Positions 40,810 through 50,251 of a stretch of 53,035 bases of DNA are shown piece by piece; the first letter of the stretch is position 1, and every line of letters begins with the position of its first letter. This stretch comes from Actinomadura sp. BRA 177. Lineage in GTDB: Bacteria > Actinomycetota > Actinomycetes > Streptosporangiales > Streptosporangiaceae. A program made the translations under genes and the position numbers. The DNA lies in contig NZ_JABXFD010000655.1 of NCBI RefSeq assembly GCF_013372625.1, forward strand, positions 1 to 53,035, given 5' to 3'. A model generated the notes under the pieces. It had not been told where the DNA came from. It was given only the letters and a program-made list of their open reading frames with translations, and ran no database searches.

Positions 40810-40839
40810 TTGGAGTTTGTAGACCGGTCGGTCTAGTGT
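40810..40839 (+). promoter_or_regulatory. TetR promoter with embedded operator
   Basis: TTGGAG (40810-40815) and TAGTGT (40834-40839) are spaced by 18 bp. The perfect inverted repeat TAGACCG-GT-CGGTCTA (40820-40835) fills the spacer and reaches the -10. The ATG at 40847 is about 7 bases past the -10, so the message is probably leaderless. This is the standard form of TetR autoregulation. Confidence 0.75.
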
Positions 40840-40846
40840 GTCCGCC

Positions 40847-41410
40847 ATGGCACCGCGCGGAGAGACGAGAGAGCGGATCCTGCGGACGGCCGGGGAGCTG
40901 TTCCAGCGGCAGGGCTACCACGGGACCGGGCTGAACCAGGTCCTCGGCGAGAGCGGGGCGCCGAAGGGCTCGCTGTACTTCCACTTCCCGGACGGGAAGG
41001 AGCAACTCGCGGCGGAGTCGGTGGCGCTGTCCGGCCGGACGGTCGGCGAGGCGCTGGCCGAGGCCGTCCTCGCCGCGCCGGACGGACGGTCCGGGCTCGC
41101 GGCACTGGGCGACTACTTCGCGCAGAGCTTGCGGGAGTCGGATTTCAGCAAGGGCTGCCCCGTCGCGACCGTGGCCCTGGAGACGGCCGCCGAGAGCGAG
41201 CCGATCCGGGCCGCCTGCGACGGCGCGTACGGGGACTGGCTCGCGGGTCTCCGGGCCGCCCTGCGCGGATGGGGCGTGCCCGAGGAGCGCGTGGGACCGC
41301 TGGCCGCGCTGGTGCTGTCGTCCCTGCAGGGCGCGATCATGCTCGCCCGCGTCCAGCAGGACGTGTCCGTCATCCACCAGGTCACCCGGCAGCTCGCCGA
41401 CCATCTGTGA
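40847..41410 (+). CDS. TetR-family transcriptional regulator (YxaF/LmrA-like)
   Basis: 187 residues. Helix-turn-helix: RERILRTAGELFQRQGYHG...LNQVLGESGAPKGSLYFHF, with the K-G-S-L-Y-F-H-F signature of the YxaF/LmrA subgroup. The ligand domain has SDFSKGCPVATVALE. It is autoregulated by the operator at 40820-40835. ATG 40847 is the likely start; GTG 40838 lies on the -10. It is followed 9 bp later by the metallo-hydrolase gene, its probable target and operon partner. Confidence 0.9.
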   Translation: MAPRGETRERILRTAGELFQRQGYHGTGLNQVLGESGAPKGSLYFHFPDGKEQLAAESVALSGRTVGEALAEAVLAAPDGRSGLAALGDYFAQSLRESDFSKGCPVATVALETAAESEPIRAACDGAYGDWLAGLRAALRGWGVPEERVGPLAALVLSSLQGAIMLARVQQDVSVIHQVTRQLADHL

Positions 41411-41419
41411 GGAGTTCGC

Positions 41420-42196
41420 ATGCGCGTCCACCATCTCGACTGCGCCCCCATGCGGGAGATCGAACCCGCCGACGGGCCGGGGAGGCCGCTTCGGGCGGTT
41501 GGTCATGTGCTGCTGATCGAGACCGATTCTTCGGGGCTCGTCCTCGTGGACGCGGGGATCGGGCTCGGCGACATCGAGCGCCCGTCCGAGCGGCTGCTCG
41601 ACGACTGGCTGGAGATGGCCGGGCCGACCCTCGACCCCGCCGCGACGGCCGTCCGGCAGGTCGAAGCGCTCGGGTACTCGACCGGCGACGTCCGGCACGT
41701 CGTCCCGACGCATCTGCACCGCGACCACGCGGGCGGGCTGAGCGACTTCCCGGACGCGGCGGTGCACGTGTTCGAGGCGGAGCGCATGGACGGCGGCAAG
41801 ACCCCGGCGCAGCTCGCCCACGGCCCGAAGTGGGTCGTCTACGAGGACGGCGAGGGCGAGACCTGGCACGGGTTCGGTGGTGTCCGGGCTCTGGACGGCG
41901 TGGACGAGGAGATCCTGCTCGTCCCGCTCGGCGGGCACACACCGGGGCATGCAGGCGTGGCCGTCCGGGACGGTGACCGCTGGCTGCTGCACGCCGGGGA
42001 CGCGTACATGTACCACGGGGAGGTCGACCGCCCCGAGCCGGTCACGCATCCGCTGATGGAGCTCGTCCAGGCGGGCGGCGAGGTGGACCGGGAGCTGCGG
42101 CTCACCAACGTGGCGCGGCTACGAGGGCTGGCGCGCGGCGGCGAGGTCGAGGTGTTCTGCGCCCACGACCCGTGGGAGCTGGCCCGCTACCGCTGA
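41420..42196 (+). CDS. MBL-fold metallo-hydrolase
   Basis: 258-residue metallo-beta-lactamase-fold hydrolase. The zinc motif is VPTHLHRDHAGGL near residue 97 (H-x-H-x-D-H), followed by LGGHTPGHAGVAV and LLHAGDAYMYHGEV, which give the remaining ligands. It starts MRVHHLDCAPM. The substrate is unknown; such TetR-paired MBL proteins may hydrolyse lactones or esters. ATG 41420 has GAGGAG upstream. The end overlaps the convergent recD2 by 10 bp. Confidence 0.88.
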   Translation: MRVHHLDCAPMREIEPADGPGRPLRAVGHVLLIETDSSGLVLVDAGIGLGDIERPSERLLDDWLEMAGPTLDPAATAVRQVEALGYSTGDVRHVVPTHLHRDHAGGLSDFPDAAVHVFEAERMDGGKTPAQLAHGPKWVVYEDGEGETWHGFGGVRALDGVDEEILLVPLGGHTPGHAGVAVRDGDRWLLHAGDAYMYHGEVDRPEPVTHPLMELVQAGGEVDRELRLTNVARLRGLARGGEVEVFCAHDPWELARYR

Positions 42197-44427
42197 GACA
42201 GGCGGTGGGCCAGGGCCGTGTGGCGGCGGCCCGCGCCGGCGGTGCGGACGGCGGCGGCGAGGGCGCGGCGCGAGCCGACGAGGACGACCAGCTTCTTCGC
42301 GCGGGTGATGCCCGTGTAGAGGAGGTTGCGGCGCAGCATCATCCACGCGCCGGTGGTCAGCGGGACGACGACGGCCGGGTACTCGCTGCCCTGCGACCGG
42401 TGGATCGTGATCGCGTAGGCGTGGGCGAGTTCGTCCAGCTCGTCGAAGGCGTAGTCGATGTTCTCGTCCTCGTCGGTCACGACGGTCAGCGACTGCTCTT
42501 CCAGGTTGACCTTCGTGACGACGCCGACCGTGCCGTTGAAGACGCCCGCCTCGCCCTTGTCGTAGTTGTTGCGGAGTTGGGTGACCTTGTCGCCGACGCG
42601 GAAGACGCGTCCGCCGTAGCGGCGTTCGGGACGGGCATCGTCGTGAGGGGTCAGCGCCTCTTGCAGGAGGTTGTTCAGGGAGCCGGCCCCGGCCGTGCCG
42701 CGGTGCATGGGTGCCAGGACCTGGACATCGCGGCGCGGGTCGAGGCCGAACTTGCGCGGGATGCGGTTGGCGACGACGTCCACGGTCAGCTCGGCGGCCT
42801 CGTCCTGCTCCTCGCACGGGAACAGGAAGAAGTCGTTGTAGCCGCGCGTGTGCGGGTGGTCGCCGGCGTTGACGCGGTGCGCGTTGACGACGATGCCGGA
42901 CTCCTGCGCCTGCCGGAAGATCTTGGTGAGCCGGACGCGCGGGATCACCTCGGCGCCGAGCAGATCGGCGAGGACCTCGCCCGCGCCGACGGACGGCAGC
43001 TGGTCGACGTCCCCGACGAGCAGCAGGTGCGCGCCGCGCGGGATGGCCTTCACCAGCTTGTTCGCGAGGATCAGATCGACCATGGAGGACTCGTCGACGA
43101 CGACCAGGTCGGCGTCGAGGGGGTTGTCCTGGTCGTATTTGGGGTCGCCGCCGGGCTGGAGCTGGAGCAGGCGGTGGACGGTCGCGGCCTCGTGCCCGGT
43201 CAGTTCGGCGAGGCGCTTGGCGGCGCGCCCGGTCGGCGCCACCAGGACGATCTTGGCCTTCTTCGCGGCGGCCAGCTCCACCACCGACCGGACGGTGAAG
43301 CTCTTGCCGCAGCCCGGCCCGCCGGTCAGCACCGCGACCTTCGAGGTCAGCGCGAGCTTGACGGCCTCCTCTTGCTCGTCGGCGAGCGCCTGGCCGGTGC
43401 GCTTCTTCAGCCACGGGAGGGCCTTGTCCCAGTCGACGTCGGCGAACGCCTTGAGCCGGTCGGTGGGGGCGTCGAGGAGTTCGAGGAGGCCGCGGGCGAG
43501 GGAGCGTTCAGCCCGGTGGAAGGGGACCAGGTAGACGGCGGGGATCGTCGCGGCGTCGTCCCCCTCCCCCGGGATCGGCTCCCGGACGACGCCCTCGTCG
43601 CGGGCCAGCTCGTCCAGCGCCGGGACGATCAGTTCCTTCGGCACGCCGAGGATCTTCTCCGCCGCCGTGACGAGGTTCGGCTCGGGCAGGAAGCAGTGCC
43701 CGTCGTCGGCGCCCTCCGACAGCGTGTACTGGAGGCCCGCCTTGATCCGCTCGGGGCTGTCGTGCGGGATGCCGACGGCCTGCGCGATCGTGTCGGCCGT
43801 CTTGAAGCCGATGCCCCACACATCCGATGCGAGCTGGTAGGGCTGCTTGCGGACGGTGTCGATCGACTTGTCGCCGTACTGCTTGTAGATGCGGACGGCG
43901 AGGGAGGTGGAGACGCCGACGCCCTGCAGGAATACCATCACCTCCTTGATGGCCTTCTGCTCCTCCCACGCGTCCGCGATCCGCTTGGTGCGCTTCGGGC
44001 CGAGGCCCTGCACCTCGACGAGCCGCTTCGGCTCCTCCTCGATGATGCGGAGGATGTCGGTGCCGAAGTGCCCGACCATCCGGTCGGCCATCACCGGCCC
44101 GATCCCCTTGATCATCCCGGAGCCGAGGTAGCGGCGGATGCCCTGGATCGTCGCCGGCAGCACCGTCGTGTACGAGTCGACCTCGAACTGCTTGCCGTAC
44201 TTCGGGTGCGAGCGCCACCGGCCGGTCAGCCGCAGGCTCTCCCCCACCTGCGCGCCGAGCAGCGCGCCGACGACCGTGAGCAGGTCGGGCCCGCTCTTGG
44301 CGGTCGCCACGCGCGCGACCGTGTAGCCGGTGTCCTCGTTGGCGTAGGTGATCCGTTCCAAGACCGCGTCAAGCTCCACCGGACGCGGCGCGGCGCTGGG
44401 GTTCGGGGAGGTCGGCACGATCACCAT
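42187..44427 (-). CDS. recD2: ATP-dependent RecD2-like 5'-3' DNA helicase
   Basis: 746-residue SF1B helicase of the RecD2 type, full length. An N-terminal OB-like region (LDAVLERITYANEDTGYTVARV) precedes tandem helix-hairpin-helix segments (MIKGIGPVMADRMVGHFG, LVEVQGLGPKRTKRIADAW) and Walker A LTGGPGCGKSFT near residue 365. Motif II is VVVDESSMVD, motif III LVGDVDQLPSVG, and the C-terminal motifs are AYAITIHRSQGSEYPAV and LLYTGITRAKKLVVLVG. RecD2 acts without RecBC in fork and break repair. ATG 44427 is chosen; the huge frame continuing to 45678 is antisense to the peptidase gene. Confidence 0.92.
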   Translation of the reverse strand: MVIVPTSPNPSAAPRPVELDAVLERITYANEDTGYTVARVATAKSGPDLLTVVGALLGAQVGESLRLTGRWRSHPKYGKQFEVDSYTTVLPATIQGIRRYLGSGMIKGIGPVMADRMVGHFGTDILRIIEEEPKRLVEVQGLGPKRTKRIADAWEEQKAIKEVMVFLQGVGVSTSLAVRIYKQYGDKSIDTVRKQPYQLASDVWGIGFKTADTIAQAVGIPHDSPERIKAGLQYTLSEGADDGHCFLPEPNLVTAAEKILGVPKELIVPALDELARDEGVVREPIPGEGDDAATIPAVYLVPFHRAERSLARGLLELLDAPTDRLKAFADVDWDKALPWLKKRTGQALADEQEEAVKLALTSKVAVLTGGPGCGKSFTVRSVVELAAAKKAKIVLVAPTGRAAKRLAELTGHEAATVHRLLQLQPGGDPKYDQDNPLDADLVVVDESSMVDLILANKLVKAIPRGAHLLLVGDVDQLPSVGAGEVLADLLGAEVIPRVRLTKIFRQAQESGIVVNAHRVNAGDHPHTRGYNDFFLFPCEEQDEAAELTVDVVANRIPRKFGLDPRRDVQVLAPMHRGTAGAGSLNNLLQEALTPHDDARPERRYGGRVFRVGDKVTQLRNNYDKGEAGVFNGTVGVVTKVNLEEQSLTVVTDEDENIDYAFDELDELAHAYAITIHRSQGSEYPAVVVPLTTGAWMMLRRNLLYTGITRAKKLVVLVGSRRALAAAVRTAGAGRRHTALAHRLSQR

Positions 44428-44541
44428 GATGGACGATCCGGGTGACGCGATGGCCGGATCCGGCAGGCGAGCTAGATCTTCGGTCGATCGAGACGTACGT
44501 TCCGGGCGCACTCGTCCCGAGCGTACTGGGAGGTAACGCTG

Positions 44542-46645
44542 GTGTTCCGCTCCCAAACCCAGGCACTGGCGGCGCTGAGCGCCCCCGCCCTCGCACTCAC
44601 CATGGCCGCCGCCCCCGCCGCGGCCTCGTCCCCCGCCGAGAACGACCACCCGATCGCGGGCTTCACCGACGCGCACGCGACATGGCAGCGGCAGCACGAG
44701 AGGCTGTTCAGCGCCGTCCCGTCCGCGAAGACGGCCCGCGCCCTGGACGCCGAACTGTCGGCCGAGCCGGGGCTGACCACGACGACCGGCGACTGGCATC
44801 GCGTCCAGCGCATCGTCCGGCATTTCCGGTCGTACGGACTGAAGCCCCAGATCCGGACGTACTACGCGTACCTGTCCATGCCGCAGCGCGTGAAGGTCGA
44901 GATGACCGCGCCCCGGCACCGCACGCTGCCGGTCAAGGAGAAGAAGCGGCCCTGGCAGAAGCACTACGACGACGTCATTCCGGGGCACAACGGTTTCTCG
45001 CCGTCCGGGAACGTCCGAGGCGAGGTCGTCTACGCCAACTACGGGCGGCCGGAGGACTTCGCACTGCTCGCCAAGAACGGCGTCTCGGTCAAGGACAAGA
45101 TCGTCCTCGTCCGGTACGGGGCGGTGTTCCGGGGGATCAAGCCGCGCGAGGCCGCCAAGCGCGGCGCGAAGGGCGTGCTGATCTACTCCGACCCCGCCGA
45201 CGACGGGTACGGGCGCGGCCCGGTGTATCCGGACGGGCCGTGGCGCGCGCCGGACGGCATCCAGCGCGGCAGCATCGCGCAGATCCAGCTCGCGGCCGGC
45301 GACCCGCAGACGCCCGGCTGGCCGGCGGTGAAGGGCGCGCACCGCATCCCGCCATCGCAGGCCCCCATGCTCAAGGGCCTCATCCCGACGATGCCGATCT
45401 CCTACGGCGCGGCCGAGCCGCTGCTGCGCGCGCTGAAGGGCGCAGAGGCTCCGAAGGACTGGCAGGGCGGCCTGCCGTTCACCTACCGGATCGGGCCCGG
45501 GGGCACGAAAGTGCACCTCGATCTGAAGAACAAGTTCCAGGTGCGTCCGCTGTGGGACGTCACCGTGCGCATCCCCGGCAGCGAGCATCCCGAGCAGGAG
45601 GTCATCCTCGGCGCGCACCATGACGCGTGGGCGTACGGGAGCAGCGACAACCTGTCCGGCACGGAGAACGTGCTGCAAATAGGACGCGCGCTAGGGAAAC
45701 TCGTCAAGAAGGGGTGGCGGCCCAAGCGCACCATCGTCCTGGCCACCTGGGACGGCGAAGAGTACGGGCTGTTCGGCTCGACCGAGTACGCCGAGCAGCG
45801 TGCGCACCAGCTCCGCAACGCGGTCGCGTACGTGAACATGGACGGTGCCGGAGGCTCGAACTTCGGCGCCACGGCGACACCGGCGCTGGACCAGTCCGTC
45901 ATCGACGCGTCCAAGGAAGTGCACTGGCCCGGCACGGACGGGACGCTGTACGAGGCGTGGAAGGCGCAGAACGACGGCAAGACGCCGATCTCCCGCATCG
46001 GCGGCGGCTCCGATTTCCAGGCGTTCTTCCAGCGGTACGGGGTGCCCGCGATGGATCTGGGGTCGTCCTCGCCGGGGAACTCCGGGAACTACCACTGCGC
46101 GTGCGACGACTTCTACTGGATGTCGCACTTCGGCGATCCGAGCTGGGAGTACCACGCGGCGATGTCGCGGCTGGTCGGCATCGCGACGCTGCGGCTGGCG
46201 AACGCCGACGTCGTCGCGCTGGGCTACCGCCCATACGCGGCGGAGACGGCCCAGTACCTGGACGACTTCACCGCCGAGCAGCGCAAACGGCTGGGGTCCG
46301 TCGTGGTGGACGTCTCGCGCGATATCGAGCAGGCGAAGGCGTGGCAGCGCGCCGCTGAGGCGCTGCAAGCGCGCGCGGACGAGGCGCTTCGCAGGGGCGA
46401 CACGGCCGCATTCCGCCGCCTGAACGACAAAATCATGCAGACCGAACGGGACCTGCTGACGCAAGCCGGGCTTCCGGGCCGCCCCTGGTATCGACACCAG
46501 ATTTACGCGCCCGGCATCGACACGGGTTACGCCACGCAGCGGTTGCCTGCACTCAACGACGCCCTGTTCATCGACCACGACGTCCGAACCGCCAAGGCAT
46601 ACGAGGCTCGGCTCTACGAGAGCCTCCGCGCCGCGACCCGCACGC

Positions 46646-46656
<11 letters not shown>
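44542..46656 (+). CDS. Secreted M28-family peptidase (glutamate carboxypeptidase II-like)
   Basis: A 704-residue exported zinc peptidase. The signal peptide is at residues 8-28 (ALAALSAPALALTMAAAPAAA). A PA domain follows (VSVKDKIVLVRYGAVFRG, AAKRGAKGVLIYSDP). The M28 catalytic core has VILGAHHDAWAYGSSDNLSGT, the Glu pair in WDGEEYGLFGSTEYAE, YVNMDGAGG and SGNYHCACDDFYW. A transferrin-receptor-like dimerisation domain closes the protein. It should trim C-terminal residues from peptides outside the cell. The start is GTG 44542 with GGGAGG before it. Its tail overlaps mtnA by 11 bp. Confidence 0.9.
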
Positions 46657-47674
<1,018 letters not shown>

Positions 47675-47751
47675 ATCCCCCAAAATACCGCGAACCCCCA
47701 CGCCACCGGGCTTTCCACCCGCCGCGACTCCGCTCCGTGACCTGCGATAAC

Positions 47752-47781
47752 TTGACAGAGGTCGAACTTGTGTTCGAAATT
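47752..47781 (+). promoter_or_regulatory. SOS (LexA) box and -35 of the mutasome operon
   Basis: TTGACA (47752-47757) is the -35. The perfect palindrome TCGAAC-TTGT-GTTCGA (47762-47777) matches the actinobacterial LexA box and covers the spacer and the start of the -10 (GAAATT, 47776-47781). LexA bound here would block RNA polymerase. Confidence 0.85.
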
Positions 47782-47810
47782 GTGCAGGGGACACGAAAGG
47801 AGGGACGCCG

Positions 47811-48629
47811 GTGCCGGAGGCCGCGCTGCGGGACCTGTCGGCGGTGCTGGAGACGGCACCGCGCGACACGGTACCCGTGCTGCCCGCACTGCGTCCCGTC
47901 CTGCCCGGCGGTGGCCTGCGGCCCGGTTCGGTCGTCGGCCTCGGCGGGCTCGGCGCCGCGTCCCTCGGCCTCGCGCTCGTCGCGGGCGTCTCCCGGCACG
48001 GCGGCGCGGACGGCACCGGCGGCTGGTGCGGCGTCGTCGGCGTCCCGGACTTCGGCGTGGCCGCCGCCGCCGGGATGGGCGCCGCCCCCGAACGGCTGCT
48101 CCTCGTCGACGATCCGGGTGACCGCTGGCCGGACGTGGTCGCCGCCCTCGCGGAGGCCGTCGACCTGATCCTGCTGTGCCCGCCGGAACGTCCGGGCGCC
48201 GCCGCCGTCCGGCGGCTGTCGGCGCTGGCCCGCAAGCACGGCTGCATTCTGACGCTGACCGGCCCGTTCGCCCGCGCCTGGCCCGGCACCCGGCTGCGCC
48301 TCCGCCTGGACGAGGCGGCCTGGCACGGCCTCAGCGACGGCCACGGCCGCCTGACCGGCCGCCGCGTCCAGATCACCGCCGAGGGCCGCGACGCCCCCGG
48401 CGCCGGCCGCACCGCCCACCTCTGGCTGCCCGCCCCCGACGGCACGGTCAAACCGGACGAAACCGCGCGACCGCCGCTCGAACTCGTCCCCGACACCGTT
48501 TCAGCCGGCGCGCCCGTTCACACGCCCCGGCCACTGACACCGCATTCGCCCAGGACAACGACCCGCCACCACGCATCGCAACCGGTGGGCACCGGCGCGG
48601 CGGTCCCAATCAGTCCGGCGTCCGCATGA
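47811..48629 (+). CDS. imuA': ImuA'-like RecA-fold mutasome protein
   Basis: 272-residue RecA-related accessory protein of the inducible mutasome. N-terminus LRDLSAVLETAPRD, then LPGGGLRPGSVVGLGGLGAASLGLALVAG where the Walker A loop would be (it lacks the GKT of a true P-loop), LLLVDDPGDRWPDVVAALAEAVDLILLCPP, and LRLRLDEAAWHGLSDGHGRL. The C-terminus is Pro/Thr-rich. In mycobacteria ImuA' links ImuB and DnaE2 to damage-induced mutagenesis. The start is GTG 47811 with the strong site AAAGGAGG. Its stop overlaps the imuB start (ATGA). It is driven by the SOS box. Confidence 0.85.
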   Translation: MPEAALRDLSAVLETAPRDTVPVLPALRPVLPGGGLRPGSVVGLGGLGAASLGLALVAGVSRHGGADGTGGWCGVVGVPDFGVAAAAGMGAAPERLLLVDDPGDRWPDVVAALAEAVDLILLCPPERPGAAAVRRLSALARKHGCILTLTGPFARAWPGTRLRLRLDEAAWHGLSDGHGRLTGRRVQITAEGRDAPGAGRTAHLWLPAPDGTVKPDETARPPLELVPDTVSAGAPVHTPRPLTPHSPRTTTRHHASQPVGTGAAVPISPASA

Positions 48630-50137
48630 CGCGCGTGCTGGTGGTGTGGTGCCCGGACTGGCCGGTCACCGCCGTCGGGGTCGACGCGGCGACGGCCGGG
48701 GCCGTGGTGGTGCAGGGGCGGGTCGCGGCGTGCTCGGCGGCAGCGCGGGCGCAGGGCGTGCGGCGCGGGCAGCGGCTCCGGGACGCGCAGCGCCGCTGCC
48801 CCGACCTGGTCGTCCGGGAACGGGAGCCGGACGCGGAAGGACGGCTGTTCGAGGAGGTCGTAGAGGCGGTCGCGGAGCTGACACCGCGCGTCGAGGTCGT
48901 CCGGCCGGGGCTGTGCGCGATCCCGGCACGGGGGCCCGCCCGCTTCTACGGCGGCGAGGAGGCGCTCCGCGTCCTGGTGCAGGACACGGTCGTGGAGGCC
49001 GGGCACGACTGCGGCTCGGGCATCGCGGACGGCCTGTTCGCCGCCGAACTGGCGGCCCGTGCCGGAGACGGCGGCGTAGTAGTCCCGGACGGCGGCGCGG
49101 CGGCGTTCCTAGCGCCGTACCCCCTCTCAGTCCTGGACCGGCCGGAACTGGCCGACCTGCTGCGGCGCCTAGGAATCAGGACGCTCGGCGACTTCGCGGC
49201 GCTGCCGTCCGGGCACGTCGCCGGGCGGTTCGGCCCGGACGGCGCGCTCGCGCACCGGCTGGCGCGCGGCGAGGAGCCGCGCCCGCTCGCCCCCGTCCGG
49301 GGCGCGGCGGACCTGTCGGTGCGCGGCGACTTCGACCCGCCCGCCGAGCAGGCCGAGCGGGTGGTGTTCGCGGCGAAACGGCTCGCGGGCGAGCTGCACG
49401 AGGGGCTCGCGGCGGGCGGGCTGGCCTGCGTCCGGCTGGAGGTCGCGGTCGGGTTCGCGGACGGCCACGTGCTGCGCCGGCTCTGGCGGCACGTGGGCCT
49501 GTCGGCCCTGGCGGTCGCCGAACGGGTGCGCTGGCAGCTGTCGGCCTGGCAGGGCGCCAAGGCCGAGGACATCTGGGGCGGCGTCACGTGGGTCGAGCTG
49601 GCCCCCGACCAGATCGTCCCGGACGAGGGACGCCAGGAGTCGCTCTGGGGCCGCACCGCCGTCACCGACCGGATCACCCGAGCCGCCGACCGCATCCAGG
49701 CCCTGCTAGGCCATCGCGGAATCACCCGCCCACTCCTCGTGGGCGGTCGCGCTCCGGACGAACGGGTCGTCCGCGTGCCCATCGGAGACCTGCCCCCGTC
49801 CAACCTCCCCGAGGGCCCATGGCCGGGACACATAACAGGCCCCGCGCCCGCAATCGTCCCCCGGTCACCGTCCGCCACCGAACTGCTCGACGCGTCCGGC
49901 GAGCCGGTGGTGGTGTCGGCGCGCTGCGAAGTATCAGCCCCGCCCTCCACCCTCATACTCCACGGCCACCCCACCGCCGTAACCGCCTGGACGGGCCCAT
50001 GGCCCGCCGACGAACGCTGGTGGGACCCGAACAATGCGCGGCGCAGAGCACGCTTCCAAATCACCACAGAGGACAGCGCCGCCTACCTCCTCGCCGTCGA
50101 ACGCGGCCAATGGCACATCGAGGCCGTCTATGACTAG
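48626..50137 (+). CDS. imuB: ImuB, catalytically dead Y-family polymerase-like protein
   Basis: 503 residues with the Y-family layout but without the polymerase acid triad. The N-terminus is VLVVWCPDWPVTAVGVD, where Pol IV has the D-M-D-A-F-F motif. RFYGGEEALRVLVQDTV, LPSGHVAGRFGPDGALAHRLARG and a little-finger region with WHIEAVYD at the end follow. It acts as the hub holding DnaE2 and ImuA' to the beta clamp. It is translationally coupled to imuA'. After the stop (50135-50137), 18-bp tandem repeats fill the gap to dnaE2. Confidence 0.92.
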   Translation: MTRVLVVWCPDWPVTAVGVDAATAGAVVVQGRVAACSAAARAQGVRRGQRLRDAQRRCPDLVVREREPDAEGRLFEEVVEAVAELTPRVEVVRPGLCAIPARGPARFYGGEEALRVLVQDTVVEAGHDCGSGIADGLFAAELAARAGDGGVVVPDGGAAAFLAPYPLSVLDRPELADLLRRLGIRTLGDFAALPSGHVAGRFGPDGALAHRLARGEEPRPLAPVRGAADLSVRGDFDPPAEQAERVVFAAKRLAGELHEGLAAGGLACVRLEVAVGFADGHVLRRLWRHVGLSALAVAERVRWQLSAWQGAKAEDIWGGVTWVELAPDQIVPDEGRQESLWGRTAVTDRITRAADRIQALLGHRGITRPLLVGGRAPDERVVRVPIGDLPPSNLPEGPWPGHITGPAPAIVPRSPSATELLDASGEPVVVSARCEVSAPPSTLILHGHPTAVTAWTGPWPADERWWDPNNARRRARFQITTEDSAAYLLAVERGQWHIEAVYD

Positions 50138-50251
50138 GCGCGGCGTATGACAAGGCCACGACTTATAAGGCATATGAGTAGGCCACGGCGCATGGCTGGG
50201 GCACGGCGTATCACTGGGCCACGGCGCAGGGCTGGGGGCGCGGCGTATGAC
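50135..50251 (+). repeat. 18-bp imperfect tandem repeats between imuB and dnaE2
   Basis: Units start at 50135, 50153, 50179, 50197, 50215 and 50233 (18-bp period, with one 8-bp insert). They are versions of TRGGSCACGGCGYATGRC. The first unit begins on the imuB stop codon and the last contains the dnaE2 ATG, so TATGACTA occurs at both ends. Confidence 0.7.

Noticed and set aside
42187..45678. recD2 frame extending 1.25 kb further upstream
   Set aside because: The extension is antisense to the M28 peptidase and has no family features; RecD2 is complete from 44427.
50135..50251. CRISPR array
   Set aside because: Units are short, degenerate and directly adjacent without unique spacers; a tandem repeat fits.
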